Source: Pisolithus tinctorius
Taxonomy: Eukaryota; Basidiomycota; Agaricomycetes; Boletales; Pisolithaceae
NCBI GenBank assembly: GCA_024663395.1
Contig: JANFAH010000007.1
Location: 310,001 to 374,000, forward strand
Direction of reading: 5' to 3'
DNA length: 64,000 nt
The position numbers and the translations under genes are program-made. Below the pieces are notes generated by a model that was not told the DNA's origin, searched no databases, and saw nothing but the letters and a program-made list of their open reading frames with translations. Shown here in pieces: positions 33,782 through 46,736 of the stretch (positions are counted from its first letter, which is position 1; every line of letters begins with the position of its first letter).

Positions 33782-34145
33782 AATATTTCAGCCTATATCC
33801 ATCCCAGCGAACGAGGAGGTAAGAAGAACTCAAGGGATTGTTTTGTGCTAACAAAATGCAACTAACCCTCTGCCACCTCCACGTACGCTGCTGGGACGGC
33901 GTAGACGACACCATCCCGTTCGGCCTTCCACCAATCGGATTCCACCCGGTCGACGACGATAAGAACGTCACCCTCACTGAATGAAAGCTCATCGGGCCTC
34001 GAGCCTTCGCATGAGTAAAGGGCAGTAGCTTGAACTAAAAGGCCGTGTAACGGCAGAGTCTATGAAAGTCAAACCCCTGCGCACCTGGTTCGAGTACTTG
34101 CACATAAGTCTGCGGGAAGAAACCCGTTCTACCATCATTGGCGGC
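31564..34145 (-). pseudogene. Intersectin/Cin1-like RhoGEF, copy 2: SH3-2, DH and PH, truncated
   Basis: It is homologous to copy 1 from its right break at about 34145 (end of SH3-1, GRTGFFPQTYVQVLEPG). It runs through a complete SH3-2 (ALYSCEGSRPDELSFSEGD, ESDWWKAERDGVVYAV), the linker, the DH domain (IFELISTEVDYVRDLQLIV, FLSALEERQRECRLYVDHV, LRDTNPELSAQLQ, SYLLVPM-QRLTRYPLF) and on into PH remnants (RKLLKEGVLTKAKSG, CNDILLLLNESGGG, FVLRAPNVREARTWTEAI), ending at a TGA at 31564. Introns are still visible. It is dead: a TGA lies in the DH helix at the same Arg codon as in copy 1, there are frame changes in PH, and there is no N-terminus. The broken 5' edge at about 34145 meets unrelated DNA upstream of the PKA gene. 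Confidence 0.85.
33733..33778 (+). repeat. (GA)n microsatellite
   Basis: About 22 GA units lie in the region between SH3-2 and DH of intersectin copy 2. Copy 1 has only about seven units followed by an A-run at the homologous place (1452-1478). Confidence 0.95.
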
Positions 34146-34375
34146 GGCGCTACATGGATAAGATCAAAACGAGAATCACCGCGGAATTACTGTAAAATCG
34201 CATTACAAGGTTGACTTGTTTGGACGTTGTTTGTGTTCCATAGTACAATGGCATCTCGAGCTTGACTGTTCTCGGTCTGATACTAAGCAACAAGATTTCT
34301 CTCCCCCAGCGAATACCCTCTGGACTCATCCTGTGCCATATTTTCTGTTGTATTTCAGTGTAACATTTCGTTGGC

Positions 34376-35879
<1,504 letters not shown>

Positions 35880-36163
35880 CAAAGACTATGGCGTTTGTTC
35901 TCACTTATCGCATCCATTATTCTTCTTATTCTTCTGCAATTTGTGTTTTTTTGGCAATCCTAGTTTTCTTGTTGTACTCCTTAGCATTTGCATAGTCTGC
36001 ATCAGAAATACCATCGAACGTTGCGGCGCACAGCATTTATCTGCATTAGCGAAGAAACGTAAACGCTCGCCATCTTACGGATGACAAAGATCGTTTGTAA
36101 CTACTGCGTGCCTCGAAGTGGCGATGGGAGGTGAATTGTTTGTTCTGGCCAAACACGAACATC

Positions 36164-36379
36164 ATGTCCTCAAATACATATGGACCCGTGGACGCCTTTC
36201 GAAGAGCAAATTATCCGCCAACGGCGAAACACCCGGCACCCACGAACGGACGAGACGGCGCCGACGAGAGCTTTGTGCCCGTCCGAAAACTGTTCAAAAC
36301 CGTGCAGGATCTACTGAGATCAAGCTTTGGTGCCTCATCGCCCTTTGACTCTTTTTGGGGCTACGACTCATTCGCTTAG
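36164..36379 (+). CDS. Possible small protein (71 aa), un-annotatable
   Basis: The ORF MSSNTYGPVDAFRRANYPPT... ends in SSPFDSFWGYDSFA, located between PKA and SWR1. The composition looks protein-like (PVRKLFKTVQDLLRSSFG is amphipathic). I recognise no family and it could also be an untranslated leader. Confidence 0.3.
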   Translation: MSSNTYGPVDAFRRANYPPTAKHPAPTNGRDGADESFVPVRKLFKTVQDLLRSSFGASSPFDSFWGYDSFA

Positions 36380-36495
36380 ACCTGGGACCTGAAGGTGCTG
36401 AAAACACAAAAATATTGTGGGTGCGGACGAGCTGAACAACCTCTTAATTGAACAAGAAGAGAATTGGGGAGAGGAATTTCGGTCGTTTGGATGGA

Positions 36496-39400
36496 ATGGA
36501 GCGTAGGAAGAATATGGTCCTCAACAGTAGTGCAAAGAAGGCGAACCCGACTGCTGCTGAAAGAGACAAAGGCCAACCTGGTTTAAACGGGACACGGACT
36601 GACGAGGGTAAAAGCTGGCGACGGGAAAGTGATCGTGCTCGTGTTGATGCAGGCGGTCCGACCTCCAACCACACTCTTTCGCATGCGAACGGGTCCGCCA
36701 ATAATGTCGCCGAGGCAGATATTACACGCGAAAGGGCATCCTTACTGACAGAAAGGCAACACCAACTGGACCAGGTACTGGATAAACACGACGATTTAGT
36801 GAGTGCCTGAAGTTGGCATCTCATTTCCTTCTGTGATGGAGTCTCTGACGATGCTTGTTTCACGTGGACCCAGATCCGGGAGAAGTTCCACCTCGAAAAT
36901 TTCGTGACACTATTGGGCTATGACCCCTCATCTGCGAAGCAGGATGACTCGGTTGTGTTCCGGGAGGTATGTGTCCAGACTTCTTTATTCTCATGCATAC
37001 TCAGTTGCCTTCTGTCGGTTAGTATAAGGCGAAGTTCGACCTAGTGGAGCAAGTTGCTATCGAAGCGGGACCCTCTAGGAGTACTCGCAGCGCTCACAGT
37101 CAGCGCGTCATGAACATCACCTCTCAGACACAGTCCTCAGCCGGATTAGATAAGTATCCGTCCTCACCGTCCGTATCCTTTTCCGTTAGTGCACCGCCTA
37201 CGAGGCCGTCCTTGAAAGCGAAGGGTAAACAGAAGATGGTTGACATGCCCGAAAGTATATCCAATGCGAAGCTCACACCCCCGGTGTCCAAGCGGGGTGC
37301 CCAGGGGGAAACGATGACAATGACAACTCCCTCTCGACTGGTAAAGGGAAGAGCACCCTCACCGATAATTCCTAGGCCTCCGCCCAAGACCCGCAGCCAA
37401 CGGATATTACCGACGCCGAAACAGCCGACGAAAAGGACGAGCTTTAGCATGTCGTCCCCTACGCTCTCTCCGGTTCCTCTGAAGAAACGCAAGTCCACGG
37501 CAGACAAGGAGGTAGTTTCTTCCCGTACGAGAGCAGGAGAACATGGCGATGCTTCCACTTCGATGTTACCTCTGGTAGGTTATGCGCAGTATTGTCCGAA
37601 GGCGCTCACTTACGAGGAACAGATGCCCCCGGTTTCTGCGCCTGACTTAGCGGTCGATGGCGTCACCAGAGCAGTGCCGCTGCAGAAGACGACACCCTCC
37701 GTAAAGCGCATCCGCCTCATTGTGCGTCGCCCCCCTCCCTCTTACACAAACCCGAGGCAGCGGCCACCACCACCGCGGTTTAAGTCATCTCTAGAGTCGT
37801 TCTTGCGGTCATACACTACACTGAATGACCAAGACCAGACGGAAACGACTCTCCAGATGATGTCAATGCAGGAAGCGGTTCTTCGCAACAAGATTGATAG
37901 ACTGCAGAGGCTTGGACGGTTTTTCCCCTATACCGAATTCCCACCGTCTGCATCTTTTGGTTCTGCTGGTGGAAGCATTAGCATCGGTGGGAGCAGTGGG
38001 AATACCCTCAGCAAATGCTCTTTACTCCCTCAAGAACCCCAGCGTCCCAAGGATGCGTGGGACTACGTGGTTGATGCTGTCGTGCAACGCGGCCGGCACG
38101 GCCTAGTGAAAGGACGGCAAGTGGCTGCCCACATTGCGAGTCGCATCCAAGTGTATTGGGATCACCATGCATCTAGAGAGAAGGCCGCTAAGATACAAGA
38201 AGAGAAGCGGCTGAGGACGCTCGCTAAGGCTACCATCAAGATGGTCACGAGCGAGTGGAAAAAAGCTGTTTTTGTACGTTATTATACTCGTATGCAGCCG
38301 TACCTGACGCTGTTGCTGATTTTGGTGTGTCTACAGTATATCCGTGAACAGGAGAGACTGCGTGCGGAAGCTGAGGAGAAGCGACGCGGGCACGAACATC
38401 TAGACGCAATTCTGGACCAATCCGGGCAGATTCTGGAAACGCAGCAGTTCGCACTTGCAAAAGGTGATATGTCGAGATCGCGGAGCAGGTCCAGTAGCGT
38501 CTCGATGGAGGATGGGTGGCAGTCGTCGAGTGAAGAAGAGTCAGTGGAGGATGCAGAGAGCGCAGAGGAGTTTCGCGAGATTGATATGGTGGAAGATATT
38601 GTGAAAGGCGGGGACGTGCATGCTGCGGACGAGTCAGATCTGGAGGGTAGCGAAGGCGAGGGCGAGTCGACACGGGCGTTACTTGGTTTTGGAACAGGTA
38701 ACGGGGAAGATTTTGAGGCTGCTGATACGCCCATAAAAGAGGACGCTTCCGTGGACCGTGAGAGTATGAAGACTGCAGACGAGGCGGACATCATTCCACC
38801 CGATGAAACGGAACAAATGGAGTCGATGCATGAGCTATCAGAAATGGACTCAGTCCCTCAAACACCTATGGTTCATGATGGTCGCCTTCCTCTGCTGGAA
38901 AGCGTGCACGGTAATTCTACATCGCCTGCGTCCAATGCGACGACTCTTGATACATCACTGGATGAGCACTTCGCCAACAGCTTCCCTAGCGAGGATACAT
39001 CCCGACAAGCAAGTCCAGGTCCCTCTCTATCCTCTGCAGTGGATAAGAACGCAACACCTGGCCAACCCTGGCCTATGCCCGACGATGATACTGACAAAGA
39101 AAGAACCATTCTTTCACCCCCAAATGGTCTGCTGACTGGAGCGACAGCAAAGGAAGGTAGTCTGGAAGCCGTTGAATACCAACCTTCGTCGATGGATGAC
39201 ATGGCAAGCGGGCGGTCTGAGCAGATCCCTCGCGTACCCAATTATCTGAAACCTTTTGCCGTTGCACCCGTTGACTGGTCGTCAGACAGCAAAATAAAAC
39301 CTCCCCTCCTTCTGCGAGGGGTACTGCGACCATATCAGCAGTCAGGTCTTGAATGGCTTGCATCTCTGCATTCCAACAACCTAAATGGCATTCTTGCTGA

Positions 39401-41954
39401 TGAAATGGGACTTGGGTGAGTTTAACATTTTGCAAAACTTAAAGTGACGGGAAATGTAACGTCCCAAAAAATGTTTAGGAAAACCATTCAGACCATCGCA
39501 CTTCTCGCCCATCTGGCTTGTGATCGTGGCATTTGGGGACCACATCTTATCGTAAGTGTTCCTCAGTACAACCTTCTTTTACAAATTCTTAGCCAGTTAA
39601 TTAGATTGTTCCGACCAGCGTACTCCTGAACTGGGAGATGGAATTCAAGAAATTTCTACCGGGTTTTAGGACTCTCAGTTACCATGGGACGACGAAACGT
39701 CGAAAGGAGTTGCGCCAAGGATGGTCTAATAAACATCACTTCAACGTGTGCATCACTTCGTACGCGTTGGCAAGTCGGGACGCGCACATATTCAAGCGCA
39801 AGATGTGGTATTATATGGTTCTTGACGAGGCACACATGATCAAGAACTTCAAGTCTCAGAGATGGAACATTCTTCTGATGTTCCGTTCGTTTCGACGACT
39901 TCTTCTAACCGGGACCCCGCTTCAAAATAACTTGACGGAGCTTTGGGCGCTGCTACAGTTTTTGATGTCTGGAACCGATTTCGCCAATCTAAAGGAGTTC
40001 GGAGAGTGGTTTTCAAGTATGGATCGCTAATTCATTGACTATGTGCTTGTGACTCACATCTATCACTGTTAGACCCCTTGGAACGTGCGATCGAGATGGG
40101 TACGGTCCTCGACGATGAGAATCTTCAACGAGTATCCAAATTGCACACCGTGCTGCGTCCATATCTCCTCCGTCGCCTGAAAAGGGACGTCGAAAAGGAA
40201 CTTCCAAGCAAATACGAGCACCTTGTTCTTTGCCCTCTCTCGAAACGGCAGCGTTTTCTATACGACGAATTCATGACCCGTGCCCAAACCCGTGAAGCCT
40301 TGCAGTCTGGTGTCTACCAGAAAATTGCCAACATCCTCATGCAGCTGCGCAAAGTGTGTAATCATCCAGATCTTTTCGAAGTTCGACCAGTCATTACTTC
40401 GTTTGCAATGCCTCGTTCTGCCGTTGCAGATTATGAAATTAAAGAGCTTCTTGTTCGGCGAAGGCTCCTACACCAGCACGACGAGGAGAAGGTTAATCTT
40501 GACCTTTTCGGGCTCCGTTTTATCGGTCAGCAAGACACTCCGCTTATTGCCGCCCTCGAAACTCGACGTCTCAACGCAACCGGCCCCCTACTCCTTGCTA
40601 CGGAACATATCGGAGAGCCGCCACCAAAGGACTCACGTACGATCCAAGGCTACCTTGCATACCGTGCCCACTACTTGCGGGCACAATCGGCAGCACGTCG
40701 AGCCCAAATCGGCTATGTCAATGCATTGCGCTGTTCACGTACACCCATCTACAGTCACGAAATGCTCAACATTGTGCGGCGCTGTCGACGGACCATTCTA
40801 CCGCTATCCTACCTTGACCTAAAGACTTCCTACCTGGACACAGTGACAACGTCAAACGCAATGGTAATGTCTTACGAGCAGCGTGCTCAGGACCTTGCGG
40901 GTGTGGTCGCAAAATTTGCATTCGTACCGCCTCCTGTAGTAGCGATGGATATGCCCCGCTTTGCGCTTGCCAGTTGTCAAGATACGCTTGCATCGTGTTC
41001 CCTCGAATTCGACCGCGTACTTCACCTGGCCAGTGTGAAGCTGCAGATCGCATTTCCCGACCCGTCGCTTCTTCAATATGACTGTGGTAAACTTCAAGAG
41101 CTTAGCCGTCTACTTCGTCAGAAGAAAGCGGGGGGACACCGTGTCTTGATTTTTACCCAAATGACGCGGATTCTGGATATTCTAGAAATATTTCTCAACT
41201 TTCACGGATACCTGTATCTGCGCTTAGATGGTGCAACCAAGATTGAAGACAGACAGTATATTACGGAGCGTTTCAATGCAGATGCACGGGTGTTCTGTTT
41301 TATCTCCTCTTCCCGTTCAGGTGGAGTTGGCATCAAGTGCGTGCTAGTATATTTTGTCGTTGTCTTACGCTAACAGCTTTCCAGCCTTACAGGAGCAGAT
41401 ACCGTTATCTTTTATGATAGCGACTTCAATCCTCAGATGGACAGGCAATGTGAAGATCGGTAAGGCCTATCGTTCTTGGAGTGGCTATGTAACTCACACT
41501 CGATTTCAGAGCCCACCGCATTGGCCAAATCCGTGATGTCCATATCTACCGGTTTATATCTTCGCACACGGTGGAAGAGGCGATGCTCATGAAAGCCAAC
41601 CAAAAGCGTTCTCTAGACGAGATTGTCATCCAGAAAGGAGAATTTGACTGGCGTACAATATTTGAGGATGACGCTGAGCTAACGAAGGCGCTTGGGGAAT
41701 TTGAGGATACGGAGGACGCCCATGCAGCAGCCGTCGCAGCGAGAGAAGAAGACGTACTGGAGGGTGCTGACAAAGCAGACTTTGGTGCAGAGGGCGACGT
41801 TGATGTGCCCGAAACCCGACAAAGCAAAGAGCCGGAGTTCGTTGAGCAGACCGACGACGTTAATGATGATCACGGAGGGGGTGGGACCGTTTCGGATTAC
41901 ATGGTCGGTTTTGTTCGCTCGGATTACGAGTTTTTCAGAGATTGGCGCCTGTAG
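36496..41954 (+). CDS. SWR1: SWR1-type chromatin remodelling ATPase
   Basis: Nine exons (36496-36798, 36874-36966, 37023-38273, 38337-39415, 39479-39551, 39605-40016, 40073-41336, 41385-41459, 41510-41954) total 4995 nt, 1664 aa. Order: disordered Pro/Ser N-terminus, HSA helix ([15 protein letters not shown], then [19 protein letters not shown]), acidic stretch, SNF2 ATPase ([57 protein letters not shown]), split insert, and helicase C ([50 protein letters not shown]). The block [17 protein letters not shown] and the end [10 protein letters not shown] are specific to Swr1 rather than Ino80. SWR1 swaps H2A for H2A.Z in nucleosomes. Intron 38274-38336 is 63 nt and open, so it could be retained. 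Confidence 0.92.
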
Positions 41955-42152
41955 CCTAGTCTACTCGGTCATTTGATGACCCCCAATACTGTATCCCGCT
42001 TTATTTCTGTATCGATTACTCAGTTCGTTTATTCGCTCGGCGTCAGAATGAAAATCTGTGTTAGTCCCAGGAAGCGATTGGCCGGGACCTTCGACACCCT
42101 TTTCTGCTAATACTTCGCACATCCTCAGTGCCGTTGCCTTGCAACCTGAACA

Positions 42153-42618
42153 ATGTCTCTCCTTAGCTTCATTGGCCTAAAAAGACAAAATTACAACCGA
42201 CCCCGTCTAACTCTACCAGATATACTGCACCGAACAGTCGTCACCGGTCTTGCAGCGCTCGCCGTGTATGGTGTATTCCTAGGTTACATGGTCCATAATG
42301 AGACCCTGGCTAAAGGACGAGGTACGTGCATCGGTTCATGCGAAGTGTCACTCCTTCCTCAACTTTTCTTAAGAGGTACGTGCTGGACTTGAAGAAAGAG
42401 GTGCCTTCGGGAGGTAACACCTTCCGTGCCAAATAGCTTATGGCCAAGCGAGAAGCTGAAGCAAAGGAACGGGGTTCAGCAGCAACTCAGGTGCGAAGTT
42501 TGCCTGCCCGACGTCGGATTTATTTTACCAGACGCTGTCGTTACAGGTAGTTGACGAAGCCAGGGAGCAAGCTTTAGCCGAGGCAGCACAATCCGCGCTC
42601 AAATCCAGATCGTCCTGA
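42153..42618 (+). CDS. Small mitochondrial membrane protein, Cox14-like (98 aa)
   Basis: The model is 42153-42321, a 2-nt micro-exon 42374-42375, 42437-42490 and 42547-42618: 297 nt, 98 aa. One transmembrane helix (VVTGLAALAVYGVFLGYMV) lies after a basic N-terminus. It is followed by HNETLAKGRELMAKREAEAKE and an Ala/Glu helix ending ALKSRSS. The pattern of basic start, single helix, VHNETL and charged helix resembles fungal Cox14-type cytochrome oxidase assembly factors of the inner mitochondrial membrane; this assignment is tentative. An alternative without the micro-exon uses a donor GTGTCA after GSCE (about 42347), which keeps the frame and inserts about ten residues. It is tail-to-head with SWR1, 200 bp downstream. 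Confidence 0.6.
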
Positions 42619-42919
42619 ATCTTTGCGGAACCCAGCTTATCATTCGGCCTTGAGTTTGTCTTTGGGAGACTGCCTGGCTCTAAGTGAGGTTTCTCTATCT
42701 TGGTATATGCCGGGCATTTTATCGTAGCATTTCTAGCTTTACGTACTTGACCACGTCTGTGTTAATCCTCACTGGCCTGGACATCCACAGTCGATAGTTA
42801 TGAACCCGGTTTCTTCGGCAACCTCAAATAACGATAATTTCGGCCTATTACACTACTGTATAAAAAAGGACCAATAAGAAGCAAAATATCCAGCCCGTAA
42901 AGACCAATCTAAGATTAAG

Positions 42920-45066
42920 GGAGCTCCAACCACGCAGCAAGGAGCTTGGGGAAGTCGGGAGTTCCTATATGACTTCCCGACCGCCAGGCGGGCATCGTTA
43001 ATCGTTGTGAACATGGGGCCGCCAACTGGTGAAGAGCACGAGGTTCCGTACGCAAGCGCAATTTGGCTGTTGGCCTGTAATCTGGTCAAAAAGCGATTGT
43101 ACAACTGCGAAGCTACTATTCCTTACAACAACGACAAGTCAGCGCCGTTGGTAGAAATGTCAGGGTATGCCCTAGACTGGAAGGGGATATCAAGAAGCTG
43201 GCTTCCGGTCCTCTAATGCCGGGTACATAGAATTCTAGATATCCGATGGAAAGTTTGGATAGTAGTTCTGGAGGTAGTAGCCAACAGCCTCCTTCTGGTA
43301 TTCTGGCATCGCCAAGTAGTTGCTGAAACCTCCACCAGAATAAATGGCTTCTTCGCACGCCGTCTCGGGTTCGTAAACGGCCGAACCCGGAGGTACCATA
43401 GTTGCGCCAACCGATGTAATGTAAGGACACATGCAGGGGAAACTTGGATTGAACATCCTTCCCCCTAACGTCTGGGTTCCTAAGACGGCGTCCTCAGTAA
43501 ATGAAAAGAAGGCGAGGAGAGTGCGCACACTGTCGGGGTTCAAACAAAGACCACCGTTACCGGCTACATCATAGTCGCCAGAACTATACGGCACGGTGAC
43601 ACCCATCAAGCCCAGCTTAGCGTACCAGCACGCCTGCGGGCGGGGTAGAATGGTGTAAGACCCGCTTCGTTATAGCTATACGATGTCGAGATTACATAGG
43701 TGGGTTTCGCAGTTCCGCATGCTTCATGACCTAAAGCCACAGCATTAGCTGCGGTCATTGCGGTGAGGATATCTAGTTGACCTTCATATCCACCTTCATA
43801 TGGGTCTGGGTAAATGCCGTCTTGCGTTGGGTCATCACTCCCTCAAACGTTCGGTATGAGCCGTCGATGGCGTCAAGGAAGTTATTGAATGAGGTTCCTG
43901 AAGAACATCAAAGATAGTCATGCAAGAGCCGAAGATATCGCAGATCCCCTACCTTTCACCATACCTCCATCCAGGTTTAGTGTGACTTCCTGTGCGGAAG
44001 TGACAAGGGTCATGCCCGTATTGGAGATCCAGGTCGGACTCACCATTGCAATCGAAGCCTTGACACTGCGTCTGAGCATAGCCTGAGTCGCAAGTCAAAG
44101 AACGCGTGTGTGCGTTCAGAAATCTGTTTACTGCCATCGATTGAAACCATGTGCGGCGCTTTCCCGTAAAGTGCCTGAGAGAAGTTCTTCGCAAACATGT
44201 TGAAGGCAGACTGTAAGTACGACTGAGGAGTGTATTCCACTGGATTGACAAGAGGCTTAAGCAGCACTCTCATGCGATTGAAGTCTGGATTGCTCACCTA
44301 TTCCATAACGGTCCTTACTCGCTGCTATAAGGGTGTAGTAATCCATAAAGAGCACGAAGGCAGTCCAGCGTTATGTACTGGTCGCAAGTAGATAGGTTAC
44401 CGGCAATGGAGCCTGAAAAAACACCTGTGGTCTATGGAGATCCGATGCCTCGTGAAGGTTGTCCGTCACTAGATTCATAACAGCGTGTAAACCGGGCATC
44501 AAAGTGCACAGTAGGGGTGGCGAGGTCGGCGTGAGGAGCGATATGGGATCGCAGGTGGTAGGAATCACAGACTAAGGAAGAGATTAGCAATTCCTGAGTG
44601 CGTCGTAGCAAGGCAAAAGGCACCCAGGCGTTCCTTTCCAGTGATTTGGCTGTATATATTATAGTCTGTCTGTAGCAAGAGCTCGGCTTCCCCAATAGTC
44701 ACGGAAACTTCAATCCACCCTTTGTTTAGCACCACTTCGACGCGATTGCTCTCGAAAGCATTTTCAATCAGCCACGCGCGCACCGCTTTGATAATCTCTC
44801 TGCTAGGAGCGAACTTCTCCAGGACTTGGCCAGCAGACCAATATCCCGAAGTTCTTGGAGTTGGAGAGCGATACCTCCATTAAGCACTCGCCAATGGTGT
44901 CGATGTTCCTATAAGTCAAAGAAAAACGGAGAGGAACGGTAGCGTCGGGGTTGTGCTTGCTTTTCAATGACCATCCCTCCGGAATGCAAGTACAATGAGA
45001 TCGTAGGCGCCCCAGAGACAAGGAGATCGAGCGCAAGTACCACGAAGGAAAAGAGGGGATTTCATG
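42920..45066 (-). pseudogene. Decayed S53 (sedolisin/tripeptidyl peptidase) gene
   Basis: It is paralogous to the intact gene at 56788-59292. Pieces recognised in order: pro-domain (ATVPLRFSLTYRNIDTIGEC), VEYTPQSYLQSAFNMFAKN, NGESDLDLQYG (catalytic Glu and Asp), GHEACGTAKPTYVISTSYS, SSGDYDVAGNGGLCLNPD (oxyanion Asp region changed from SGDNGVAG), YITSVGATMVPPGSAVYEPE, SGGFSNYLAMPEYQ and YGTSCSSPVGGP (GTSAS active site altered). After NDARLAVGK it jumps straight to GTPDFPKLLAAWLELP, deleting the calcium-binding region. Frameshifts run throughout. It once encoded a secreted protease. Confidence 0.82.
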
Positions 45067-46736
45067 ATAGACCTAAGAAAATCCGGAGATTCTTCCGTCT
45101 GTGATGACATAGATCCGGCAACTTCTTAGAGGATATACGTGGGACAACCGACGGCCGCTACAGCATAGCGCAGGGCTCGATAAGGTCGCGAGTACTGGCG
45201 AATAATGCGTGGCGAAGTGGAAATATCCCACCATTGCCGACCCCGCCTACCGTAGAATAATATGAACCTCCGCCATAAATTTGCCACAAGGTAACTTGCC
45301 CACCGCGGGACGTGCCGTCGGGAATCAGGGCCCTGGACATGTGCTTGTCACAGAACTATTTTCAACACCTAACCGTGGGCTTCAAATCAGCCTGGACCTC
45401 TGAGATTCTAGTGGGAAATGTCAAATTTCAGCTTGACATCTGACCTTCAAACTTGGAATAATGTCGAGTAGGCCTAGACACTGACTCGAGTAGGTGCTGC
45501 GACCATCATCACTTGTCAAGTGGATTGCGAACTGTCCTTGCGGTCAGTGACCGACTTTGGGTTGGGGGACTTCTCAGGACCGGCGTTAGTTTCCCGCAGA
45601 AGAAGTGGTCGCCGGTGCCGCTCTTCTGCCAAGGACGGAACAGGTAGCTGGTAGATCTTGCTCAGCGTCGGACACTGACAGCCAGCGTCTGTTGCGCTTC
45701 AGGCAGACCTAGCCGCGCCGTCTCAAGGAGTCCTCCATGGAATAGACGCGTTTCCCTGACGAGACGGGTTGACTGCCAAGAGCATATCGCCAAAGCCATA
45801 ATCTGTGCTCTGCCACCCCTACGGCCAGGAGTCGCGTTGTCACATTGACGCAGAGAGGTAAACCGTTACGATAGCGAAGTGCACGGATGTTCCATATCAT
45901 ATTGTTGCTTTCGTGTACCCTTCGTATGTTCTTGGCATTGAATTTCTCAGTCGAACGTCGGCAAATAATCCTAACAGCGGTGCGAAGTCACTGATATCAG
46001 GTTTCCGCCGCAACAATTGCCTCCACGTGTCCGCGATTCACGGGGGTGCTGGATTCCATGAGTCGCCCCTGCCTCGAGTATGGCTGAGGCAGTCGTAGGT
46101 TTCATAGGATACCCGACGCTCGTTGAACATCTCCATCATCGAATGAGCAATGTCCTCAGTGTCGCTACGTTGGTGAGGTGTTTCCAAGGGCCCCAGGAAT
46201 GAATTGCTTTTCCGGAGGAGCCTGGACTTACAGCAAATGGCCAGCTTCGGTGCGGCGGGCCGCGGCCACATTTGTAACCTGGCGTTGTAGAAGCCTCCAC
46301 CACGCTGTACCTCCACTGGCTGCATTATTATTCCGAGTCTGGGCGGGTCAGTCGGGCAGCCTGGCAGACTCAGTCATCATTGCCTGCCATAAAGCTCCCC
46401 CGACAGCTGTCAATACTAGTGGTTGTGACACACAGCCTGTTCCTTTCGACTCATCTCACTGCAATCTCTCGAGAGTTCCACTGCTAGTGTTGGCAAGGTT
46501 AAACCATAATGGGGTTTATGGATGTGCTTGATTTCAGACTGTGGAGCTTAGCCTGGAATCACAAATGCGGCCAAGCTTGATATTTAATCGCCACTGTCCT
46601 TACGACCGGTGCTTGTCAACTCCCCCTACTCTTCAGCACTGAGCACCGTCGTGGTGAATAGGTACATATACCACGAGTCGTGAACGTGTCATCTTTTCGT
46701 TCTGACATCCAGGAAAGAGCTGCACACCCTGATACG
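45067..46736. other. Long intergenic region, no gene recognised
   Basis: About 1.7 kb. Open frames of up to 117 codons exist on both strands, but none shows splice context, family motifs or convincing composition. It probably holds the promoter of the membrane-protein gene at 46737 and decayed DNA 5' of the S53 relic. Confidence 0.4.

Noticed and set aside
33722..33822. Arg-Glu repeat ORFs across the GA tract
   Set aside because: Produced by the microsatellite; the region is intronic or linker DNA of a pseudogene.
36448..36495. Earlier start for SWR1 exon 1 at 36448
   Set aside because: That codon is TTG; the first ATG in frame is 36496.
46178..46531. 117-codon plus-strand ORF
   Set aside because: No motif, no splice context, and other frames are similarly open in this GC-rich stretch.
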